A stretch of 64,000 bases of DNA from Gemmataceae bacterium (GTDB lineage: Bacteria > Planctomycetota > Planctomycetia > Gemmatales > Gemmataceae), in the NCBI GenBank assembly GCA_022842245.1, contig JALHPZ010000022.1, forward strand, positions 44,188 through 108,187. The letters are read 5' to 3'. Shown piece after piece: positions 51,397-60,022 of the stretch (position 1 is the first letter of the stretch; each line of letters starts with the position of its first letter). The position numbers were made by a program, and so were the translations under genes. The notes under the pieces are model-generated. The model saw only the letters and a program-made list of their open reading frames with translations. It was not told where the DNA came from and did no database searches.

Positions 51397-52650
51397 TCAC
51401 TTCGCCCAGGCCGGTGGCGTGACTTGCTTGTTCGCCGCCAGCGCCCGCGCCGACACCTGCAGCACGCGCAGGAAGCCTTCGCTGTCCGCGTGGTTGAACT
51501 CGCCGATCGCCTCCATCGAAGCGTTCGATTCCGAGTACATCCCGTGGCGGACGTCCGCGGCGGCGGCGTAGTTCACCGTTCCCTTGTAAAGCTTGACGGT
51601 GATCGTGCCGTCCATGAGCTTGAGAATCGGTTTGAGCGCCTCCCGCGCCATGTGGGTCGCCACATCGAAACCGTAGCCCTGATAGATCTGCTTGGCAACG
51701 AAGGGGGAAAGGGCGTCGTACAATTCGCGGCTGCGGCGGTCGAGCACGAGTTGCAAGAGGTAGCGGAAGGCGGTGCCGAGCAGTTCCATGCCCGGCGCCT
51801 CGTAGACGCCTCGGGACTTGATGCCCACGAACCGGTTCTCGACGAGGTGGGTGCAGATGCCGACGGCGTGCTTGCCGCCAATCTCGTTGGCGAGTTTGAT
51901 GGCTTCGAAGGCGGAGACCTTCTGACCGTTGATGGCGACGGGGCGGCCATTGAGGAACTTCACGGTCACGTCTTCGGGTTTGTCCGGCGCCGCTTCGGGG
52001 CGCACGCCCATGCCGGGGGTGACGAACCAGGGGCCGGTCGTGAGGTGTTCCAGTTGGCCGGCCTCGTGCGTGAGGCCGAGCAGGTTCGAGTCGGTGGAGT
52101 ACGGCGCGGAGCGGGACGCTTTGATCGGCAGCTTGTGCCCTTCGCAGTAGTCGATCATCTCGGATCGGCCGCGGAACTTGCCGAGGAACGCCTCGTCCCG
52201 CCACGGGGCGTAGATGCTCACGGTCGGGTCGAGCATGTTCGTGCAGAGCTGGAAGCGGACCTGATCGTTGCCGCGACCGGTGGCGCCGTGGCCGAGGACC
52301 TTGATGCCTCGCTTCGCCATCTCGGGCAGGATGCCGGCGACGATCACGTGCCGGCCGATGCCGGTCGTATTCCAGTAGTCGCCTTCGTACTTCGCCTGGA
52401 ACTGGATGACCTCGATGCCGGCCTCGGCGATCATTTCGTGCAACGGAATCGCGATGTAGTCGGACGCTCCGCTGGCGCGCATGCGCTTCTCGATCTCGCC
52501 GAAGTCGGTCTCGTCCGGCTGCGCGATGTCGGCCGTGAACGCGACGACGCGGACGCCGTGCTCGGAGAGCCACTTGGTGACCGTGCAGGAATCGAGACCG
52601 CCGGACGCGGCGAAGGCGACGGTTTGGCCGTTCAGATCGGCGAGCGTCAT
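51397..52650 (-). CDS. argG: Argininosuccinate synthase
   Basis: The 417-residue enzyme joins citrulline and aspartate with ATP in arginine biosynthesis. The P-loop-like ATP site appears as VAFAASGGLDSC (the usual SGGLDTS), followed by VVAFTADIAQPDE, then GHGATGRGNDQVRF. Later come YCEGHKLPIKASRSAPYSTD and TGPWFVTPGMGVRPEAAPD. IGGKHAVGICTHLVENRFVG and EAPGMELLGTAFRYL complete the fit to the long-form ArgG seen in E. coli-like enzymes. ATG 52650 was chosen because GAGG lies nine bases upstream; an ATG three codons earlier lacks it. No other arginine gene is adjacent. Confidence 0.95.
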   Translation of the reverse strand: MTLADLNGQTVAFAASGGLDSCTVTKWLSEHGVRVVAFTADIAQPDETDFGEIEKRMRASGASDYIAIPLHEMIAEAGIEVIQFQAKYEGDYWNTTGIGRHVIVAGILPEMAKRGIKVLGHGATGRGNDQVRFQLCTNMLDPTVSIYAPWRDEAFLGKFRGRSEMIDYCEGHKLPIKASRSAPYSTDSNLLGLTHEAGQLEHLTTGPWFVTPGMGVRPEAAPDKPEDVTVKFLNGRPVAINGQKVSAFEAIKLANEIGGKHAVGICTHLVENRFVGIKSRGVYEAPGMELLGTAFRYLLQLVLDRRSRELYDALSPFVAKQIYQGYGFDVATHMAREALKPILKLMDGTITVKLYKGTVNYAAAADVRHGMYSESNASMEAIGEFNHADSEGFLRVLQVSARALAANKQVTPPAWAK

Positions 52651-52693
52651 GGAAATCATCCTCGGTAATCGGACCAGAGATAAAATTACGAGC

Positions 52694-53113
52694 ATGGCCC
52701 CGTTTCGCCTGCGCATTCCGCGCCCGATCCACGAAGAAATGCTGGCGCGCGCCGTCGCGGCCCGACCGCTCGAATGCTGCGGCCTGCTCGCCGGAACGGT
52801 GGCCGGCGGCGTCGGCGAGGTTCGCACGCACCACCCGCTCGTCAACGAATTGCAGTCGGCGACCGAGTTCCGTTCGGAACCGCGCAGCCTGTTCGCGGCG
52901 ATGAAGGCGATGCGAGCCGACGGCGCCGACGTGCTGGCGGTGTATCACTCGCATCCGGCGAGCGAACCGGTGCCCAGCCGACGCGACCGCGAACGGAACT
53001 ATGCCGAGTCGGTCGTGAATCTGATCGTCGGATTCCCGAACGGTCTCCCCGTTGTCCGCGGCTGGTGGCTGACCGCGACCGACGCCAAGGAAGCCGAATG
53101 GAGCGTCGGATGA
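52694..53113 (+). CDS. JAMM/MPN-type metalloprotease
   Basis: 139 residues with the complete JAMM motif: the catalytic glutamate in RPLECCGLLAG, and YHSHPASEPVPSRRDRE supplying the HxHP zinc ligands, a Ser and an Asp. Bacterial relatives remove a C-terminal extension from ubiquitin-like sulfur carriers, as in cysteine or cofactor biosynthesis, but no ThiS/MoaD-like or ThiF-like gene is next to it. It is divergent from argG across a 43-bp gap that contains TAAAAT near 52681. Predicted cytosolic. Confidence 0.92.
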   Translation: MAPFRLRIPRPIHEEMLARAVAARPLECCGLLAGTVAGGVGEVRTHHPLVNELQSATEFRSEPRSLFAAMKAMRADGADVLAVYHSHPASEPVPSRRDRERNYAESVVNLIVGFPNGLPVVRGWWLTATDAKEAEWSVG

Positions 53114-53201
53114 ATCGAAACCACTCCGGGAAACCCGTTGGCCATCCGGGAAAACCAAGCTAGATATTGGCAGTCGGTCCGTGGATACCGAAGGTGCGTG
53201 G

Positions 53202-54011
53202 ATGCCCGTGCTCGATCGCCTGTGCCGGTTCTACCAGCGGTTGTTTCCCGAACAGTCCGCCGAGGCGGGGGAGTTGGTGGCGCTACACGCGCACGAAGAC
53301 AAGTCGGCCTATCTCGGCAAATACTTCGAGCATGAACTGGCGAAAGGAAAACAATCGATCGCGCGGTTCCTTTCGCTCAATCGCGAGTGGGTCGGCGGTC
53401 GCGTGCTCGATTTCGGCTGCGGCGCGGGCGGGCTGACGTTCGCCCTGCGCGAGCACGCGGCCTCGGCGGCCGGCGTGGACCTGGAGGAGTACAAGCTTGC
53501 TTTCGCGCGAAGCGAAGCCGCGAGACGCGGTGTCGACGGGATCGAGTTCGTCTGCTATGCCGGGGAGCGGCTGCCGTTCGCGGACGCATCCTTCGATACG
53601 GTCTTCTGCGTGGACGTGCTGGAGCATGTTCCGAAGCCGGATCTCGCACTCGCCGAGATGCGGCGGGTGTTGAAGCCCGGCGGGTTGCTGCTGTTGAGCT
53701 TCGGCCCGCCGTGGGGCCATCCCCACGGCAAGCACACCTGGACGCGGTTGCCCGGTTGGTGGTCGCACCTGATCTTCCCGCAGGCCGTGTGCATGCGCGT
53801 CATCGGCCTGCCGGCGGATTGCACGTGGGAAGCGCTCGGCCTCCACCGGCTCACCGTGAGCAAGTTCGACCGCCACATCCGTCGCAGCGGCTTCGTTCAA
53901 CTCCACCGACAGGACAACATCCGTCGCCGGCTCCGACCGCTCGCGTCCGTTCCCTGGCTCAGGGACCTCTTCGTATCCGAGGTCGTCGGGGTTTATCGGA
54001 ATCCGGGTTGA
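53202..54011 (+). CDS. SAM-dependent methyltransferase (class I)
   Basis: About 269 residues. Motif I is VLDFGCGAGGLTFALRE, the acidic motif II AAGVDLEEYKLAFARSE, then ERLPFADASFDTVFCVDVLE and VPKPDLALAEMRRVLKPGGL. These are typical of the UbiE/Methyltransf_11 group. The C-terminal part (WTRLPGWWSHLIFPQAVCM) is not diagnostic of a substrate; similar proteins sit in cell-surface or lipid-modification loci. I chose ATG 53202, which has AAGG about 8 bases upstream, over GTG 53181. Same orientation as the JAMM gene, 88 bp downstream. Substrate unknown. Confidence 0.88.
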   Translation: MPVLDRLCRFYQRLFPEQSAEAGELVALHAHEDKSAYLGKYFEHELAKGKQSIARFLSLNREWVGGRVLDFGCGAGGLTFALREHAASAAGVDLEEYKLAFARSEAARRGVDGIEFVCYAGERLPFADASFDTVFCVDVLEHVPKPDLALAEMRRVLKPGGLLLLSFGPPWGHPHGKHTWTRLPGWWSHLIFPQAVCMRVIGLPADCTWEALGLHRLTVSKFDRHIRRSGFVQLHRQDNIRRRLRPLASVPWLRDLFVSEVVGVYRNPG

Positions 54012-54013
54012 GA

Positions 54014-55201
54014 CTACTTCCGGCTCTTCGGATGGCGGAACGGCAGCCACGCGCCGTTCTGCTGGCTGCTGGCCACCACTTGCGTGATGAACAACATCCC
54101 CTCCACGCCGTCGTAGACGTTCGGATAAATCGTGTTCACACTTTCGACCTTCTCGCCGGCCGCCTTCTTCACCATCGCGTCGTAGGCGGCCGTATACACG
54201 TTCGCGAACGCTTCGAAGAACGCCTCCGGGTGGCCGCTGGGCAAACGGCTCGCCGCCCCGGCCGCGGCGCCAAGGTACGGGCCGCCGGCACGCGTGTAGA
54301 TCTTGTGCGGCTCGCCGTTCTTGCGAACGATCAGCTCGTTCGGGTTCTCCTGCCGCCACTGGAGCGCGCCCTTGGTGCCGTCGACTTCGATGAACAGATC
54401 GTTCTCGCGACCGTGGCTGATCTGGCTGGCCGTCACGGTGCCGAGCGCGCCGTTCTCGTAGCGCACGATGGCCGTGCCGTAGTCATCGAGCGCCCGGCCT
54501 TCCACGAAGACCTTGAGGTGCCCGGAAATTTCCTTCGGCAAGAGGCCCGTCATGTAACGGCCGAGATTGTAGGCATGCGTGCCGATGTCGCCGAAACAGC
54601 CGGCGATGCCGGACTTCGACGGGTCGGTGCGCCACGCGGCCTGCTTCTGGTTGTCGCTCTCCAGCCGCGTGCGCAGCCAGCCCTGGATGTAGTTGCTGCG
54701 CGTGGCGTTGATTTCGCCGAGTTCGCCGTTGAGGATCATCTCGCGCGCCTGCCGCACCAGCGGGTAGCCGGTGTAGTTGTGCGTCACGGCGAACACGACG
54801 CCGGTCTTTTCCACCACCTGCAGCAATTCCTCAGCCTGGGCAAGGTCGAACGTCAGCGGCTTGTCGCAGATGACGTTGAAGCCAGCCTCGGCCAGCGTCT
54901 TCGCCAGTTCGAAGTGCGTGTGGTTCGGCGTCGCGACCGACGCGAAGTCGATCTTGTCCGCGCGCTTCGCCTCGGAGGCGACCATCTCCTTTACGCTACC
55001 GTAGGCGCGGTCGGCCGGGATGTCGTAGTCGGCGGCGGACGCCTTCGCCTTCACGGGATCGCTGGAGAGCGCCCCGGCGACAAGCGCCGCGCGGTTGTCG
55101 AGCACGCCGGCGGTGGCGTGGACGCGGCCGATGAAGGCGCCCTGCCCGCCCCCGACGAGGCCCATGCGAAGCTTGCGGTTCAAGGGTGCGTTGGTCGGCA
55201 C
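54014..55201 (-). CDS. Gfo/Idh/MocA-family oxidoreductase
   Basis: The 395-residue protein has the dinucleotide-binding start [18 protein letters not shown] and the EKP-type motif as [20 protein letters not shown], then [20 protein letters not shown] and [18 protein letters not shown] (the conserved DIGTH). This family uses NAD(P) to oxidise or reduce sugars and sugar derivatives, and planctomycetes have many copies. There is no Tat or secretory signal, so it is cytosolic. I chose GTG 55201, which has GGAG just upstream; in-frame codons farther up would run through the promoter region of the divergent kinase gene. It converges with the methyltransferase with 2 bp between the stop codons. Confidence 0.93.
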   Translation of the reverse strand: MPTNAPLNRKLRMGLVGGGQGAFIGRVHATAGVLDNRAALVAGALSSDPVKAKASAADYDIPADRAYGSVKEMVASEAKRADKIDFASVATPNHTHFELAKTLAEAGFNVICDKPLTFDLAQAEELLQVVEKTGVVFAVTHNYTGYPLVRQAREMILNGELGEINATRSNYIQGWLRTRLESDNQKQAAWRTDPSKSGIAGCFGDIGTHAYNLGRYMTGLLPKEISGHLKVFVEGRALDDYGTAIVRYENGALGTVTASQISHGRENDLFIEVDGTKGALQWRQENPNELIVRKNGEPHKIYTRAGGPYLGAAAGAASRLPSGHPEAFFEAFANVYTAAYDAMVKKAAGEKVESVNTIYPNVYDGVEGMLFITQVVASSQQNGAWLPFRHPKSRK

Positions 55202-55292
55202 GGCGGGACTCCGGAGAGGATGGTGATTCCGAAGATTGTAAGTCCCGAACCGTTCGGGTACAGTGGCGGCATCCCTCCCGCGAGCGCCGGCC

Positions 55293-56426
55293 ATGGCCGT
55301 CTACAAGCCCTTCGCCAAATCGGACTCGAAGCCCGACCTCGAAACCACCCAGGATTACACGCCGCTGCCCGAAGCCAAACTCGGCGCGGTACCCGACACA
55401 ATCCCCGTCGTCGAATACCTCGAAACGACGGTGGACTACATTCCTCCGGCCGGCGCGAAGCTGCTGCCGAAGACGGAAGTGAAGCTGAAGCTTTCGCCCC
55501 CGCCGCCCCCCGCGTCACCGCCGCCGGCCCCCGCGCCGAAGAAGGTGGCGCTCACCCACCTCGGCGATTTCCGCCTCGTGGGCAAGCTCGGCGCGGGCGG
55601 CATGGGCACCGTCTACAAGGCCGTCCAGGATTCCAAACACCGCTTCGTCGCACTCAAGGTCCTCTCGCAGGAGATGGCGACCAAGCCCGGATTCGTGCAG
55701 CGCTTCGACCGCGAAATCCGCGCCATGGCGAAGCTCGAACACCCGAACATCGTCCACCTCATCCGCGCCGGCGAAGACCACGGCTTCGTCTACCTCGCGA
55801 TGGAACTGCTGACCGGCGGCAGCGTCGGAAGCTGGCTCGAGAAGCTCGGGCACTTCTCGGTCGAAGACGCCGCCCACGTGGCTCGCGCCGCCGCCGTCGC
55901 CCTCCTCTACGCCCACGAGCACGGCTTCGTCCATCGCGACGTCAAACCCGACAACCTCCTGATCTCCGGCGACGGCACCGTCAAACTCGCCGACCTCGGC
56001 CTCGCCAAGACCGCCGAGGACACTCTCGAAGGCCTCACGCAAACCGGCATCGGCATCGGCACGCCCCTCTACGCCGCCCCCGAACAGACCCGCGACGCCA
56101 AGAACGTCGACTCCCGCTGCGACATCTACTCCCTCGGCTGCGTCTTCTACCGCTGCCTCACCGGCCGGCCCCCGTTCCACGCCGACAGCCTCCTCGGCAT
56201 CATCAAGGCCAAGGAAAAGGGCGTCTACGAGTCCGCGCATTCCGTCCGCAAGAAAGTGCCCAAGAGCCTCGACAAGATTCTCTCGAAGATGCTCGCGAAA
56301 AACCCCGACCACCGCTACGCCTCGCTCGCCGAGTTCCTGGAAGAACTCGATTTCTCCGAGACCGTCGGCGAACGCTTGAGCTTCATGGGTGAATCGAAAT
56401 CCGACCGCGAGACGAAGGACGACTGA
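55293..56426 (+). CDS. Eukaryotic-like serine/threonine protein kinase
   Basis: The 377-residue protein has a disordered N-terminal tail (about 1-85, ending in a proline run) and a full kinase domain (about 90-350). It shows the glycine loop GKLGAGGMGTVYKA, the lysine in FVALKVL, the catalytic loop VHRDVKPDNLLI, DLG in place of DFG (LADLGLAKTAEDT), and APEQTRDAKNVDSRCDIYSL. It lacks a transmembrane segment and extracellular sensor, so it is soluble. DLG is common in bacterial Hanks kinases. The downstream AtuA-like gene begins on the last base of its stop codon. Confidence 0.94.
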   Translation: MAVYKPFAKSDSKPDLETTQDYTPLPEAKLGAVPDTIPVVEYLETTVDYIPPAGAKLLPKTEVKLKLSPPPPPASPPPAPAPKKVALTHLGDFRLVGKLGAGGMGTVYKAVQDSKHRFVALKVLSQEMATKPGFVQRFDREIRAMAKLEHPNIVHLIRAGEDHGFVYLAMELLTGGSVGSWLEKLGHFSVEDAAHVARAAAVALLYAHEHGFVHRDVKPDNLLISGDGTVKLADLGLAKTAEDTLEGLTQTGIGIGTPLYAAPEQTRDAKNVDSRCDIYSLGCVFYRCLTGRPPFHADSLLGIIKAKEKGVYESAHSVRKKVPKSLDKILSKMLAKNPDHRYASLAEFLEELDFSETVGERLSFMGESKSDRETKDD

Positions 56427-56758
56427 TGCCGACGGTTCCGCTCTCGACGATCGCGCACGGCCGCAGCGGCGACAAGGGGAATCACGCGAACGTCGCGGTG
56501 ATCGCCTATTCCCCCGCCGGATTCGCGTGGCTGAAAGAACACCTCAAGGCCGAGCACGTCGCGGCATACTTCACCGATTGGGGGCCAAGCCGCGTGGAGC
56601 GTTTCGAAGCGGCGAATGTGAACGCCGTGAACTTCGTGCTCTACGACGCCCTCGCCGGTGGTGCCAGCCGGAGCCTGCGGACCGATACGCAGGGCAAGAC
56701 GCTGGCCGTGCGGTTGCTGGCGATGGAGGTCGAAGTGCCGGACGAGTTGGTCGAGTAA
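56426..56758 (+). CDS. AtuA-like ferredoxin-fold domain protein
   Basis: 110 residues: the start PLSTIAHGRSGDKGNHANVA, then VIAYSPAGFAWLKEHLKAEH and VNAVNFVLYDALAGGASRSL. I recognise this as the free-standing version of the C-terminal domain of acyclic terpene utilisation protein AtuA and relatives (DUF1446-type proteins), which normally carry a larger N-terminal domain. The large domain is missing here and no partner gene is near, so it may pair with a protein encoded elsewhere. Its ATG shares one base with the stop codon of the kinase gene (TGATG), so the two are co-transcribed and translationally coupled. Confidence 0.85.
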   Translation: MPTVPLSTIAHGRSGDKGNHANVAVIAYSPAGFAWLKEHLKAEHVAAYFTDWGPSRVERFEAANVNAVNFVLYDALAGGASRSLRTDTQGKTLAVRLLAMEVEVPDELVE

Positions 56759-56791
56759 GAACAAGTCTGCGACAGTCCATACCATCTCGTC

Positions 56792-57985
56792 ATGGATTCC
56801 GTCGTCGTTCCGGTCTTGTGGTTCGTTTCGTATCTCGTCGGCGCGCTGCCGTTCGGGTACCTCGTCGGCCGTTGGAAGGGTGTCGATCTCTTTGCGGTGG
56901 GGTCGGGGAACATCGGCGCGACGAACGTGGGGCGCGTGCTGGGCCGGAAGTACGGCATCCTCGTCTTCTCCCTCGATTTCCTGAAGGGCGCGCTCCCCGT
57001 CGCGGCGATCTCGCCGCTGGCGACCTCACTCGCGGAGCATCCCGGGTTCCCGCTCGATTGGAGCATGGTCGGCGCGGCGGCGGGCGCGTTCCTCGGTCAC
57101 CTGTTCCCGATCTACCTGCGCTTCCGCGGCGGCAAGGGCGTGGCGACCGGCGCCGGCACCGTGGCCGTCCTCGCACCGATCCCGTTCGCGGCCGCGCTGG
57201 GCGTCTGGCTGCTCGCGCTGCTCGTCTCGCGAATGGTCTCTCTGGCGTCGATCCTTGCGGTGGTGGTACTCACGACGGTGCAACTCGCTCTCGCGCCGAT
57301 CAATGCCGTCGCCGGGTATTGCTTCGTGGGAAGTCTGTTCGTCGTCGTCAAGCATCGGTCGAACGTCGGCCGGCTGATCGCGGGAACCGAAAACCAGATT
57401 GGAGATGGTGCGATGCGGCAGGCGATCTTGCGGGTGGTGCACGTGGTCGCGGTCGGCGTGTGGGTCGGGGCGACGGGGTTCTTCAACTTCGTCGTCGCGC
57501 CGAGCCTGGTCGCCACCTATCCGAACGTCGTAAAAACCGCTCCGAGCGACCGCACCGCGTTCGTCCCAATCGTGCCGCCGGGCGCGACGGACACGGACCG
57601 CGATAATCTCGGTCTCGCACTCTTCGGTGCCGGCGTCGGGCCGATCTTCCCCAAACTATTCGCGACGCAATTGGTCTGCGCCGTCCTCGCATTCGCGACG
57701 GCGTGGACGTGGCGGAAGGAATCGCCCGGCCGGCACCGCCTGCGGGTGCAACTCGCCTTCGCCGCGCTCGCGTCCGTCGGCGCCGGCTGGTGGATCTCGG
57801 ACGTGGTGAGCCGCCTGCGCCTCGCCCGATTCGACCCGGACCTCGCCGCAATCGCGAAGGAGCAATTCGCGACGTGGCACTTCGTCAGCCTCGGCCTGAG
57901 TTTCGTCACGATCGCGCTGGCGCTGGCGCTGCTGGTGCTCGCGGCGCGACTGCCGGCGGAATCACCGCCCCACGATCCGCAGTAG
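56792..57985 (+). CDS. plsY: PlsY glycerol-3-phosphate acyltransferase fused to a DUF4149-like membrane domain
   Basis: 397 residues. The first ~205 are PlsY: GSGNIGATNVGRVLG, LRFRGGKGVATGAG and HRSNVGRLIAGTE, the three conserved loops. PlsY is the membrane enzyme that transfers an acyl group from acyl-phosphate to glycerol-3-phosphate in phospholipid synthesis. Residues about 210-397 add a second membrane unit with four helices (AILRVVHVVAVGVWVGATGF, LFATQLVCAVLAFATAW), typical of DUF4149. The join is in frame without a stop codon. It overlaps the convergent MDR gene by 24 bp. Typical PlsY is about 200 residues, so the length confirms the fusion. Confidence 0.93.
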   Translation: MDSVVVPVLWFVSYLVGALPFGYLVGRWKGVDLFAVGSGNIGATNVGRVLGRKYGILVFSLDFLKGALPVAAISPLATSLAEHPGFPLDWSMVGAAAGAFLGHLFPIYLRFRGGKGVATGAGTVAVLAPIPFAAALGVWLLALLVSRMVSLASILAVVVLTTVQLALAPINAVAGYCFVGSLFVVVKHRSNVGRLIAGTENQIGDGAMRQAILRVVHVVAVGVWVGATGFFNFVVAPSLVATYPNVVKTAPSDRTAFVPIVPPGATDTDRDNLGLALFGAGVGPIFPKLFATQLVCAVLAFATAWTWRKESPGRHRLRVQLAFAALASVGAGWWISDVVSRLRLARFDPDLAAIAKEQFATWHFVSLGLSFVTIALALALLVLAARLPAESPPHDPQ

Positions 57986-58948
57986 CACCTTGCCCGCGCC
58001 CGGTTCGGCGGCGCGGCGCACCGCGTCGGTCACACGATCCATCGGGAACTCTTCCACCCGCTCCGTCGAAAGCACCCCCTCGCGCGCGAGCGAGCGGATC
58101 GTCTTGAAGAGTTTGAGCATCGTCAGGACGCGCTGCTGTTTGGCCCAGCGGCCAAGCCAGAAGTTCTCGATGCGCAGATCGCGGGCGATGAGCGGCCGCG
58201 GATCGACGGCGATCGGTCGGCCGGAGAGCGAACCGAAGACGACGAGCCGACCGCCGGGCGCGAGGCCTTCGAGTATGCGTGTACCGGTCTCGCCGCCAAC
58301 GGGATCGATCGCGAACGGGGCACCGCCACCGGTCGCGTGGCGGATCCGTTCCGGCAGGTCGGTGCCGTCGACGAGCACGACGTCGGCACCCCGTTTCTTG
58401 AGTTCGTCGACCTGCCGGTCGTGGCGGACGACGTTGACGGTTCGGAATCCGTACTTGCGGCCAAGGCGGATGATCATCGTGCCAAGGGCGCCGGCGGCGG
58501 CGGACTGCGCGAGCCACTGGCCGGGGGCGACGTTCAACACGTGCCGCGTGAGTGCGAGCGCCGTGGCCGGGTTCACGAAGAACGTGGCCGCTTGTGCGTC
58601 CGGGATGTCCGCGGGCACGGGAATCACCTGCCGCGCCGTCGTGACCGCATACTCGCCCCAGTTGCCGCGCCGGTCGTTCACAACGGCGACGCGCTTCCCC
58701 TTGCGAAATCGTCCGAGCAGTCCACCCCCGCTGGCTTCGACGACGCCGACCCCCTCGAACCCCGGCGTCGCGGGACACTCCGGCCGAATTCCATATTCGC
58801 CACGAATGTACATCAGGTCCGACGGATTCACCGGGCTGGCAACCATGCGCACCAGCACCTCGCCGCGCCCGGGCTCGGGGCGATCCACTTCGCGGACTTG
58901 AAGGACTTCGGCGGGATCGCCGACCCGGTCGAAAACGACGGCTCGCAT
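57962..58948 (-). CDS. MDR-superfamily reductase, enoyl-reductase (MECR/ETR)-like
   Basis: The 328-residue protein has the fold of zinc-independent medium-chain reductases: SPVNPSDLMYIRGEYGIRPE, CPATPGFEGVGVV and RGNWGEYAVTTA. Then come TFFVNPATALALTRHVLNVA and LGTMIIRLGRKYGFRTVNVV with the NADPH loop. The catalytic zinc ligands are absent. The NPSD and VNPATA segments with a NVVR-like motif point to the enoyl-thioester reductase (MECR/Etr1) group rather than quinone oxidoreductase. A role in fatty acid synthesis is plausible next to plsY, but is inference. Its end overlaps plsY by 24 bp. Confidence 0.87.
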   Translation of the reverse strand: MRAVVFDRVGDPAEVLQVREVDRPEPGRGEVLVRMVASPVNPSDLMYIRGEYGIRPECPATPGFEGVGVVEASGGGLLGRFRKGKRVAVVNDRRGNWGEYAVTTARQVIPVPADIPDAQAATFFVNPATALALTRHVLNVAPGQWLAQSAAAGALGTMIIRLGRKYGFRTVNVVRHDRQVDELKKRGADVVLVDGTDLPERIRHATGGGAPFAIDPVGGETGTRILEGLAPGGRLVVFGSLSGRPIAVDPRPLIARDLRIENFWLGRWAKQQRVLTMLKLFKTIRSLAREGVLSTERVEEFPMDRVTDAVRRAAEPGAGKVLLRIVGR

Positions 58949-59020
58949 GACGCGCCTCGAAATGAAACGGGCCGGGAGAAACTCCCGGCCCCGCGTATTG
59001 TTCGAGTTCCGTACGGCGCG

Positions 59021-59914
59021 TCAACCACTCACGACGCGGTTTCGTCCGCCTTGTTTGGCCTGGTAGAGAAAACCGTCGGCCCGCTTCAGCAGTTCCGCCG
59101 GCGTCAAACCCTCTTCACCGCAGGTCACCGCGACGCCAAGGCTCACCGTCAGGTTCAGGCTCGCGCCGTCGAACTTGAACGGCGTCTCGGCGATGGTCTT
59201 GCGGATTCGCTCGGCCGCGTCAACCGCCTTCGGCAATCCCGTTTCGACCAGCACCAGCGAGAACTCCTCGCCACCGTATCGGGCGAAGAGATCCTCGCGA
59301 CGGACGAATTTGCGGATCCGTCCGCTCAGTTCCCGCAGCACGTAGTCGCCGCACAAGTGGCCATAGGTGTCGTTCACCGACTTGAAGCGGTCGATGTCGA
59401 ACATCACGACGGCAAGCGGTCGCTCGTGGCGGATGGACCGCGCCAGTTCGCGGTCGAGGAAGTCGACGAGGAAGCGATGGTTGTTGATCTCGGTCAGACC
59501 GTCGGTGATCGTCAGCCGGTAAATCTCTTCGTGGTAGTCGGCTTCGATGTTTCCGCCGGTGAGGAACTTGTAGATGCAATTGCCGACGCGCAGGTAGGAG
59601 CGGTCGCGGATGATCGTGGGGCGCTCGACGGGCACGTCGTTGATGAACGTGCCGTTGGTGCTGCCGAGGTCGGAGACCTGGAACCCGTCGGCGACGGGTT
59701 GCACCACCGCATGTCGACGGGAGACCGAATTATCCTGAATGCGGATGTCGTTGTCTTCGCCGCGGCCCAGATAAAGCGACGCCAGACCGAGCGGACTCCG
59801 TTTCCCCATCGACGGGCCGGTCGGATAGATGTGCACCAAGCACGCCTCGCTGCCGCCCGATTGCAGCAGTTCCTTGCGTGTCGTGACGAGCGTTTCGAGG
59901 GACCGTTCGGACAT
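59021..59914 (-). CDS. FHA-GGDEF protein, probable diguanylate cyclase
   Basis: 297 residues. An FHA domain (about 45-115: LYLGRGEDNDIRIQDNSVSR, SDLGSTNGTFIND) is followed by a GGDEF domain (about 130-297: LTITDGLTEINNHRFL, MFDIDRFKSVNDTYGH, ARYGGEEFSLVL). The active-site motif is GGEEF, which is compatible with diguanylate cyclase activity producing cyclic di-GMP. No RxxD inhibitory site is evident just upstream. The FHA domain recognises phosphothreonine, so control by a Ser/Thr kinase is likely; one is encoded 3.5 kb away. There is no membrane segment. The start is ATG 59914. Confidence 0.93.
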   Translation of the reverse strand: MSERSLETLVTTRKELLQSGGSEACLVHIYPTGPSMGKRSPLGLASLYLGRGEDNDIRIQDNSVSRRHAVVQPVADGFQVSDLGSTNGTFINDVPVERPTIIRDRSYLRVGNCIYKFLTGGNIEADYHEEIYRLTITDGLTEINNHRFLVDFLDRELARSIRHERPLAVVMFDIDRFKSVNDTYGHLCGDYVLRELSGRIRKFVRREDLFARYGGEEFSLVLVETGLPKAVDAAERIRKTIAETPFKFDGASLNLTVSLGVAVTCGEEGLTPAELLKRADGFLYQAKQGGRNRVVSG

Positions 59915-60022
59915 AGGGAACGTATTGGAGAGAACGAATATCCACACTTCCCTAGCACGAATTGCCGGACTGGCAAACAATGTGGGTTCCGATCCCGTCG
60001 TTTCACGTTTCGCGTGAACCTC

